A stretch of DNA of 34,835 bases, from the NCBI GenBank assembly GCA_946548085.1, contig CAMNPN010000013.1, forward strand, positions 1 to 34,835, written 5' to 3'. The stretch's first letter is position 1, and each line of letters opens with the position of its first letter. This stretch comes from an uncultured Prevotella sp. GTDB lineage: Bacteria > Bacteroidota > Bacteroidia > Bacteroidales > Bacteroidaceae. The notes beneath the pieces are model-generated. The model saw only the letters and a list, made by a program, of their open reading frames with translations. It was not told the origin of the DNA and searched no databases. The position numbers were made by a program, and so were the translations under genes. Of this stretch, positions 16,256-21,721 are shown one piece after another.

Positions 16256-18397
16256 TTATGAAACGATAATCTCTGTATTCTTCTTCTCCATTGCCGTCAT
16301 CTCGCAGGGGATGATGACGTAGGCCGAGGTGCCCTTGCCCTTTTCCGACTGTAGCTCGATCGAGCCTCCCATCTGCTCTACCTCCTCCTTGATGATGGCC
16401 ATCTCAAGACCTGTATCGAATTGATCGTCGTTCTCACTTCTGGCGAAACGGTCGAACACGTGGGGCAGGTTTTCCTGACTGATACCCTTGCCCGTGTCTT
16501 CGATGGTGATGTTCAGCTCGCCGTGGCGGTAGTCGTATTTCGTGCGGATGGAGCCTGATGTCGTGGCGCGGGCTGAGTGGGCGCACAGCTTCTGGATAAT
16601 CTCCCCGACGTTCTCCTCGGCTATCTTCACCATCAGGTGGGTGTAGGGGTTCTCCACCTGGATATTCACCCCCGGGTTCAGCGCACTCAGTCCCATATAG
16701 CAGAAGCCTTCGAAGAGGCTGGCAAAGTCGGTCTCCCTGTAGTTGAACTCCACCATTCTTGCATCGAGGCGCGAGATGTAGAGGATGTCGTTGACGAGGG
16801 CCAGCAGCTCGTTGGTGTTGCGTTTGATCTCATCCGAGAAGACGGGTTCGTCTTCAGCATCGTGTGGATTGTTGAAGAGTTCTGCGAAGCCGATGATGGC
16901 GTTGAGGGGCGTACGTATCTCGTGGCTCATGTTCATCAGGAAGGTGTTCTTCAGCTCCTCCGTCTCCTGGGCCTTCTTGGTCTCCGTAGTCAGCTGGCGC
17001 TCTGTGTACACCATCTCCGTGTCGTTGCGCAGCATGCCGAAGTAGTGGCTGATGCGCCCGTCCTTCCCCTCCACGGGCACCATGTTGAATGTCAGGTGGA
17101 TGTCGCGCCCCTGCTCATCGTGGAACCGGGTACGTATCGTGGTGGTAAAGTTGCCTGGCGTGCGGTGGTCCATGCGGAGCAGCAGGCCGCGGGCCTTCCG
17201 CTGGTCTGTCGATGCCAGGAGCGAGGCGCAGCGGATCTGCGAGAGGCTGAACTGCACTTGGTTTAGGTTGCTGTAGATCTTCAGCTCGTGGTTGTCGGGA
17301 TGGTAGTTCACGAGCCTTACGCCACTCACCTTCAGCGCGTAGTTGATGTTGTTGATGTAGTCTTGTATGTCCTTCGTGCGCTTTTCCAGCAACAGGGCGT
17401 CTTGCTGCTGGCGGTGATACGAGTCGACCATGTCTGTGATGTCGCGCCCGGCGGCGATCACGCCAATCATGTGCTCGTCCTTGTCGCGGACGGCTGAGAC
17501 GGCACACTCGTAGTAGAACTTTCCGCCGATGGTCAGTTCCGGTATGCGCTCGTCTTCCTGTTTGGTGCGGTCTATATCCGTGATCGACGACATCTGGATC
17601 GTTTCCAGACTGTCGTAGTCGAGGCCTCTGTACGCAGGGATGTCGGTGATCTTCACCTCCCGCCTCATCAGGGCCTCGCGGTCTTTGATGCCAAAGGTCT
17701 CGCAGGCCTTGTCGTTGATGTCTGCCAGCTGACCTTTGTCGTTGTAGTAGATCATGTCGACAAGCGACGAGTTAAAGATGGTGTGGTAGCGGAGGGCCAT
17801 GTTGCGGGCATTCTCCTTGCGCAGCCTGTTCTCCGTGATGTCGCGCTCGGTGCCCAGCAGCAGCTTCGCCTTGCCTGTCTTGTCGCGCTGCAGGATAGAG
17901 AGGTGTATCTTATAGATGCGCGGCGTGGAGCCGTCGGCGGGCTTGCTGCCGTTAATCACGATGGGGTCGGGCTCCTGGTCGCTCTCGGAGAGGCTGACGA
18001 CGGCCTTGTGCAGCTGTGCGAACTCACTGCTGTCGAAAAATTGTGCGAAGTCGATGGGGGGGAAGGCCTTGGCTTCTTCTCCGTTGTGAGAGAGCAGCGT
18101 GTAGACATGCTTGACGAAGTCGTAGGTCCACACCTGTGTCCTGTTCGAGGCGAGCACCAGCGCGAGCTGCGTGTTCAGCTGCTGGGTCTTGGCATTGATT
18201 TCCTTCTGGCGGTAATAGAACAGGCGGTTGGTGAAGATCATCACAAACACGCTGATCATCAGCGCGGCCACGAGATAGGCTGCGAGGTGGTGGGCTTCGG
18301 CGATGGTCTCCAGATTCTCCTTCTGTGCGAGAGCCGTGAGGCTGATGCTTAGCAGCGTCGCAACGGCTTGGAGTCTGAGTATATTGTTATTGTTCAT
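16256..18397 (-). CDS. Sensor kinase-like protein D: PAS repeats, His present but ATP-binding motifs decayed
   Basis: A 713-aa protein and first gene of the kinase operon. A signal peptide (about 1-25, ending TALAQ) and a helix at about 38-57 leave only a tiny periplasmic loop. PAS-like regions follow at about 75-190, 205-322 and 345-460. The dimerisation helix is normal: NMSHEIRTPLN with His492. The catalytic domain is not. The N-box position that is Asn in A, B and C is His607 within KLCAHSARATT (CAC at 16577-16579). The G2 box GTGLGL has become DTGLEM (661-666). G1 (DTGKGI) and the F-box (FDRFARSE) remain. It therefore likely cannot bind ATP productively but could be phosphorylated by another kinase. 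It resembles B without the periplasmic sensor. Its promoter is at 18422-18452. Confidence 0.92.
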   Translation of the reverse strand: MNNNNILRLQAVATLLSISLTALAQKENLETIAEAHHLAAYLVAALMISVFVMIFTNRLFYYRQKEINAKTQQLNTQLALVLASNRTQVWTYDFVKHVYTLLSHNGEEAKAFPPIDFAQFFDSSEFAQLHKAVVSLSESDQEPDPIVINGSKPADGSTPRIYKIHLSILQRDKTGKAKLLLGTERDITENRLRKENARNMALRYHTIFNSSLVDMIYYNDKGQLADINDKACETFGIKDREALMRREVKITDIPAYRGLDYDSLETIQMSSITDIDRTKQEDERIPELTIGGKFYYECAVSAVRDKDEHMIGVIAAGRDITDMVDSYHRQQQDALLLEKRTKDIQDYINNINYALKVSGVRLVNYHPDNHELKIYSNLNQVQFSLSQIRCASLLASTDQRKARGLLLRMDHRTPGNFTTTIRTRFHDEQGRDIHLTFNMVPVEGKDGRISHYFGMLRNDTEMVYTERQLTTETKKAQETEELKNTFLMNMSHEIRTPLNAIIGFAELFNNPHDAEDEPVFSDEIKRNTNELLALVNDILYISRLDARMVEFNYRETDFASLFEGFCYMGLSALNPGVNIQVENPYTHLMVKIAEENVGEIIQKLCAHSARATTSGSIRTKYDYRHGELNITIEDTGKGISQENLPHVFDRFARSENDDQFDTGLEMAIIKEEVEQMGGSIELQSEKGKGTSAYVIIPCEMTAMEKKNTEIIVS

Positions 18398-18421
18398 CCA
18401 GTTTCAGGTAGTTACTGACGG

Positions 18422-18452
18422 CAAAGGTAACTATTTCTGGCTAAATAACAAA
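18422..18452 (-). promoter_or_regulatory. Promoter of the four-kinase operon
   Basis: On the minus strand TTTG (18452-18449), a 19-bp gap and TACCTTTG (18429-18422) match the Bacteroidetes promoter exactly. Predicted leader to the kinase D ATG (18397) is about 18 nt. No other promoter of this quality was seen between the four kinase genes, whose gaps are 13, 14 and 1 nt. Confidence 0.82.
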
Positions 18453-18463
18453 ATAAAATGTAT

Positions 18464-18502
18464 AAAAAAAGCGCAAACCACCCTATTTTAGGGGTGATTT
18501 GC
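18464..18502 (-). terminator. Terminator between cysK and the kinase operon
   Basis: On the minus strand a stem made from GCAAATCACCCC and GGGTGGTTTGC (one bulge, small A-rich loop, 18473-18502) is followed by a T run (18470-18464). This is a good intrinsic terminator that separates cysK transcription from the kinase promoter. Confidence 0.75.
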
Positions 18503-18523
18503 GGGCATATTACGCTTTTTTGT

Positions 18524-18646
18524 GTTTATAGTTTAAAGTTTATAGTTTATAGATGATTACTTGGCAAGCCTTTCTGTGCAAGCTTATAATCCGCCTACAG
18601 AGCATATCATCTATAAACTATAAACCATAAACTATAAACTATAAAC
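18524..18646. repeat. Heptamer-repeat inverted element, locus 1
   Basis: Four GTTTAWA heptamers (18524-18551) are followed by GATGATTAC, a 42-nt spacer, CATATCATC and five heptamers in inverse orientation (18612-18646, mainly TATAAAC, one CATAAAC). The arms can pair over about 34 bp, including the GATGAT/ATCATC extension. The right arm ends 11 nt from the cysK stop codon. The same layout recurs at 21589-21721. Confidence 0.9.
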
Positions 18647-18657
18647 AACATCCCAGA

Positions 18658-19605
18658 CTACAGCGGATATTCCTCGAAGGCGTAGAGCACGGTCGAGAGA
18701 TAGCGCTCGCCCGTATCGGGCAGCAGGGCCACGATCTTCTTGCCCTTGTTCTCCGGACGCTTGGCAATCACGGTGGCACCGTAGGCGGCAGCGCCTGAGG
18801 AGATGCCTACCAGCAGTCCCTCCGTCTTGGCCAGTTCACGGCCTGTGCGGATGGCATCGTCGTTCTCCACGTCGAGCACCTCGTCGATGAGGCTGCCGTC
18901 GTAGGTCTTGGGGATAAAGCCGGCGCCGATGCCCTGGATCTTGTGGGGACCGCTCTGACCGCCGTTGAGCACGGGCGACGACTTGGGCTCCACGGCGATG
19001 ATCTTCACACTGGGATTCTTCTCCTTCAGGTACTTCGCTACACCCGAGATGGTGCCGCCAGTACCTACGCCAGCCACGAAGATGTCGATCTGGCCGTCTG
19101 TCTGCTCCCAGAGCTCAGGGCCTGTCGTGGCATAGTGCTTGGCGGGGTTGGCGGCGTTCTCAAACTGCTGCAGGATGATGCTGCCGGGGATGCTGTCGCG
19201 CAGTTGCTCGGCCGCCTTGATGGCACCGGGCATGCCGTCCTTGCCGCTCGTCAGCCTCACCTCGGCTCCATAGGCCTTCACCAGGTTGCGGCGCTCCACG
19301 CTCATCGTCTCGGGCATCGTCAGGATGAGCTTGTAGCCCTTCACGGCGCTCACCAGGGCCAGTCCCACACCCGTGTTGCCGCTGGTGGGCTCGATGATCG
19401 TCGCACCGGGCTTCAGCAGTCCCTTCTGCTCTGCATCCTCTATCATCGCCAGCGCGATGCGGTCTTTCACACTTCCGCCAGGATTGAAGAATTCCACCTT
19501 GGCGATAATCGGAGTCTCTAATTCCTTGGCCTCTGAGTACTTTGCCAGTTCCAGCAGAGGGGTGTTGCCGATAAGCTCGGTCAGCTGCTTTGCAATCTTT
19601 GTCAT
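18658..19605 (-). CDS. cysK: Cysteine synthase A (O-acetylserine sulfhydrylase)
   Basis: A 315-aa cytoplasmic PLP enzyme that makes cysteine from O-acetylserine and sulfide. GGSVKDR places the PLP lysine at Lys47. The substrate-binding TSGNTG loop is at 74-79, and the phosphate-binding GVGTGGT lies in the second half. SSGAA near the C-terminus is also typical. Length is normal for the family. The ATG at 19603-19605 follows a good promoter. Two inverted repeats just upstream of that promoter are candidate operators. The gene ends next to heptamer element 1 and is separated from the kinase operon by the terminator at 18464-18502. Confidence 0.97.
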   Translation of the reverse strand: MTKIAKQLTELIGNTPLLELAKYSEAKELETPIIAKVEFFNPGGSVKDRIALAMIEDAEQKGLLKPGATIIEPTSGNTGVGLALVSAVKGYKLILTMPETMSVERRNLVKAYGAEVRLTSGKDGMPGAIKAAEQLRDSIPGSIILQQFENAANPAKHYATTGPELWEQTDGQIDIFVAGVGTGGTISGVAKYLKEKNPSVKIIAVEPKSSPVLNGGQSGPHKIQGIGAGFIPKTYDGSLIDEVLDVENDDAIRTGRELAKTEGLLVGISSGAAAYGATVIAKRPENKGKKIVALLPDTGERYLSTVLYAFEEYPL

Positions 19606-19661
19606 AATCTTATTCTTTTAAATGTTTGTTTGTTGTATGTCATATCTTGTTTATCTGGGTG

Positions 19662-19692
19662 CAAAGGTACGGCGATTTCCCGGGCTACGAAA
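19662..19692 (-). promoter_or_regulatory. cysK promoter
   Basis: TACCTTTG on the minus strand (19669-19662) is a consensus -7 box. A weak -33 box, TTTCG (19692-19688), lies 18 bp upstream. The predicted transcript starts near 19656, about 50 nt before the cysK ATG. A weak -33 box fits a promoter that needs an activator. Confidence 0.7.
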
Positions 19693-19693
19693 T

Positions 19694-19732
19694 CCCACAC
19701 GTGGGCTATTCCGCATACCACGATTGTGGTAT
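19694..19732. promoter_or_regulatory. Two inverted repeats upstream of cysK, candidate operators
   Basis: CCCAC-AC-GTGGG (19694-19705) and ATACCAC-GATT-GTGGTAT (19715-19732, perfect 7-bp arms) lie directly upstream of the cysK -33 region. Both centre on a CCAC/GTGG core, so they may be two sites for one dimeric regulator. Their position upstream of the promoter favours activation. Confidence 0.55.
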
Positions 19733-19897
19733 TCTCACTATTTTTTGTCCTATACCTTATATATAATATCGTCTTCTGCCAATTGAACTGGTGGTCATGT
19801 TGTGTTTTATAGGGGTAAGGGGTTACTTACTCTGAACTTTTGCAGAGGGAATAAAAGGACGATTATATGAGGTGAGAATAAAAAAGATGTGGAAAAG

Positions 19898-19929
19898 TTT
19901 GGCCGTTTCGGAGAAAATACGTACTTTTG
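19898..19929 (+). promoter_or_regulatory. frr promoter
   Basis: TTTG (19898-19901), a 20-bp gap and TACTTTTG (19922-19929) match the Bacteroidetes promoter. Transcription would start near 19935, leaving a leader of about 100 nt before frr. Confidence 0.75.
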
Positions 19930-19956
19930 TCAGCAGAAAACCAAAAACAGAAGGCT

Positions 19957-20014
19957 GCGATTAAGCGAGCGCAATCAGATTTGCTTGAATTGCCGAGCGT
20001 GAGCAGACTCGATG
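19957..20014. repeat. Imperfect palindromic sequence in the frr leader, likely an interspersed repeat
   Basis: The leader holds GCGAGCGCAATC, then AGATTTGCTT, then GAATTGCCGAGCGTGAGC. GCAAT/ATTGC form inverted arms and GCGAGCG/CCGAGCG a direct repeat. I recall similar GAGCG...AATTGCCGAGCG sequences before many Bacteroidales genes, but that memory is unchecked and only one copy is in this window. Confidence 0.4.
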
Positions 20015-20036
20015 TGAAACATCAAGAATTAAGATT

Positions 20037-20597
20037 ATGATAGACGTTAAAGAGACATTGAAGAAGAGTGAGGAGCGCATGGAGATGGCAGCCATGTTCC
20101 TCGAAGATGAACTGAACCGCATCCGTGCAGGACGTGCCAACGTGGCCATCCTCGACGGCGTGCGTGTGGATTCGTACGGTTCGAAAGTGCCCCTGAACCA
20201 GGTAGCCAACGTGAGTGTGCCCGATCCTCGTACCATCGCCATCAAGCCCTGGGACCGCAAGGAGATCCGCAACATCGAGAAGGCCATCATGGACTCTGAC
20301 GTGGGTATCACCCCGGAGAACAATGGTGAGGTGATCCGCCTGAACATCCCCATCCCCACGGAGGAGCGCCGTCGCGACCTGGCCAAGCAGTGCGCCAAGA
20401 TCGCAGAGAAGGCCAAGGTGGAGGTGCGCAACGTGAGGGCCGACATCAAGGACAAGCTGAAGAAGGCGATCAAGGACGGACTCTCTGAGGACAATGAGAA
20501 GGATGCCGAACTGGAACTGCAGAAGATCCACGATAAGTACATCAAGAAACTCGACGACCTCCTCGCTGCCAAGAACAAGGAGATTATGACGGTGTAG
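20037..20597 (+). CDS. frr: Ribosome recycling factor
   Basis: A 186-aa cytoplasmic protein that, with EF-G, splits the ribosome after termination. It shows the family layout: an N-terminal helix, ELNRIRAGRAN (conserved in nearly all members), VPLNQVANVSVPDPRT in the beta domain, IPIPTEERRRDLAKQ at the return to the helical bundle, and a long charged C-terminal helix. Full length for the family. The ATG at 20037-20039 is the only suitable start. It is followed after 5 nt by a one-sided heptamer array and then rsgA on the same strand, so frr and rsgA are probably one operon. Confidence 0.97.
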   Translation: MIDVKETLKKSEERMEMAAMFLEDELNRIRAGRANVAILDGVRVDSYGSKVPLNQVANVSVPDPRTIAIKPWDRKEIRNIEKAIMDSDVGITPENNGEVIRLNIPIPTEERRRDLAKQCAKIAEKAKVEVRNVRADIKDKLKKAIKDGLSEDNEKDAELELQKIHDKYIKKLDDLLAAKNKEIMTV

Positions 20598-20602
20598 TCA
20601 CT

Positions 20603-20665
20603 GTTTACGGTTTACAGTTTACGGTTTACAGTTTACAGTTTACGGTTTACAGTTTATAGTTCATC
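20603..20665 (+). repeat. One-sided heptamer array between frr and rsgA, locus 2
   Basis: Eight uninterrupted heptamers (GTTTACG, GTTTACA, and a last GTTTATA; 20603-20658) are followed by a diverged GTTCATC (20659-20665). There is no inverted arm, so no hairpin of the locus 1 or 3 kind can form. The array starts 5 nt after the frr stop and ends 1 nt before the rsgA start codon. Confidence 0.92.
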
Positions 20666-20666
20666 G

Positions 20667-21584
20667 TTGAAGGGACTTGTCATTAAGAATACGGGCAGTT
20701 GGTACACCGTCAGGACAGACGATGGCCAACTGCTTGATTGTAAGGTGAAGGGCAACTTCCGCCTGCGGGGCATACGGAGTACGAACCCCGTGGCAGTGGG
20801 CGACCGCGTCAGCGTCTCGGAGGGCAACTTCATCACGGAGATCGAGGACCGCCGCAACTACATCATCCGCAAGAGCATCAACCTCTCGAAACAGAGTCAT
20901 ATCATCGCGGCAAACGTAGACCAGACGCTGCTGGTGGTGACGGTGAGCCGTCCGCAGACCAGCACCACCTTCATCGACCGCTTCCTCGCCTCGGCAGAGG
21001 CTTACAGGGTGCCCGTGGTGCTGATATTCAACAAGACGGACCTGCTCGATGACGACGAGCGGCACTATCAGCAGATGCTCATCCACCTCTATGAGACCGT
21101 GGGCTACGAGTGCAGGGCCATCTCTGCGGAGACTGGCGAGGGTGTCGATGCCCTGTTGCCAATGTTACAGGGAAAGATCACCTTGCTCAGCGGCAATAGC
21201 GGGGTGGGGAAGTCGACCCTCATCAACCGTCTCGTGCCAGGCGTGAACCTCCGTACGGCAGAGATATCTGATGCCCATCAGACGGGGCAGCACACGACAA
21301 CCTTCTCAGAGATGATTACTCTGGGAGATGGTTATCTGATCGACACCCCGGGCATCAAGGGCTTTGGCACTTTCGACATCGAGCCAGAGGAGCTGACAAG
21401 TTATTTCCGCGAGATCTTCCGTTTCTCGCAAGACTGTCGTTTCTCCAACTGCACCCACACCCATGAGCCGGGCTGTGCCGTGCTCAAGGCTCTGGAGGAT
21501 CATTACATTGCCCAGAGCCGTTATCAGAGCTATCTCTCGATGCTCAGCGACAAGGATGAGAGCAAGTATCGCGAGGCCTATTGA
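20667..21584 (+). CDS. rsgA: Ribosome small-subunit GTPase RsgA, TTG start
   Basis: A 305-aa circularly permuted GTPase that acts in late 30S subunit maturation. An N-terminal OB-like domain ([14 protein letters not shown]) precedes the permuted G motifs: NKTDLL (G4), SAETG (G5), [10 protein letters not shown] (G1), TGQHTTT (G2) and DTPGIKGFG (G3). A zinc-binding C-terminal segment follows with [14 protein letters not shown]. The frame has no ATG before the homologous region, so TTG at 20667-20669 is the likely start. The upstream frame is open through the heptamer array back to a stop at 20595 but holds no ATG. No ribosome-binding sequence is visible, because the array comes to within 1 nt of the start. 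Confidence 0.95.
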   Translation: MKGLVIKNTGSWYTVRTDDGQLLDCKVKGNFRLRGIRSTNPVAVGDRVSVSEGNFITEIEDRRNYIIRKSINLSKQSHIIAANVDQTLLVVTVSRPQTSTTFIDRFLASAEAYRVPVVLIFNKTDLLDDDERHYQQMLIHLYETVGYECRAISAETGEGVDALLPMLQGKITLLSGNSGVGKSTLINRLVPGVNLRTAEISDAHQTGQHTTTFSEMITLGDGYLIDTPGIKGFGTFDIEPEELTSYFREIFRFSQDCRFSNCTHTHEPGCAVLKALEDHYIAQSRYQSYLSMLSDKDESKYREAY

Positions 21585-21588
21585 TTAT

Positions 21589-21721
21589 GTTTACGGTTTA
21601 CAGTTTACGGTTTACAGGTGATTACATCAGCGGCAGAACTGACTATAGTCATATCATCTGTAAACCGTAAACCGTAAACCGTAAACTGTAAACCGTAAAC
21701 TGTAAACTGTAAACCGTAAAC
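21589..21721. repeat. Heptamer-repeat inverted element, locus 3
   Basis: Four GTTTACR heptamers (21589-21616), GGTGATTAC, a 24-nt spacer, CATATCATC and nine inverse heptamers (21659-21721, TGTAAAC or CGTAAAC). It fills the space between convergent rsgA (stop at 21584) and the CotH gene (stop codon starting at 21722) almost exactly. The borders RTGATTAC and CATATCATC are shared with locus 1; the spacers are not alike. Confidence 0.92.

Larger units (their letters stand above)
19606..20036. other. 431-bp divergent intergenic region between cysK and frr
   Basis: It holds the cysK promoter and two inverted repeats (left third), the frr promoter and a leader repeat (right third), each listed separately. 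The middle part, about 19733-19897, is AT-rich and shows no gene, promoter pair or repeat that I can support. Confidence 0.6.

Noticed and set aside
19630..19812. 60-codon plus-strand open frame between cysK and frr
   Set aside because: It overlies the cysK promoter and operator-like palindromes and has no ribosome-binding region or known family.
18524..21721. Heptamer arrays considered as CRISPR, telomere-like DNA or retron RNA
   Set aside because: Units are 7 bp without spacers, and no cas, reverse transcriptase or other partner gene is near. Similarity to telomere repeats is superficial. They are better seen as intergenic 3'-end elements.
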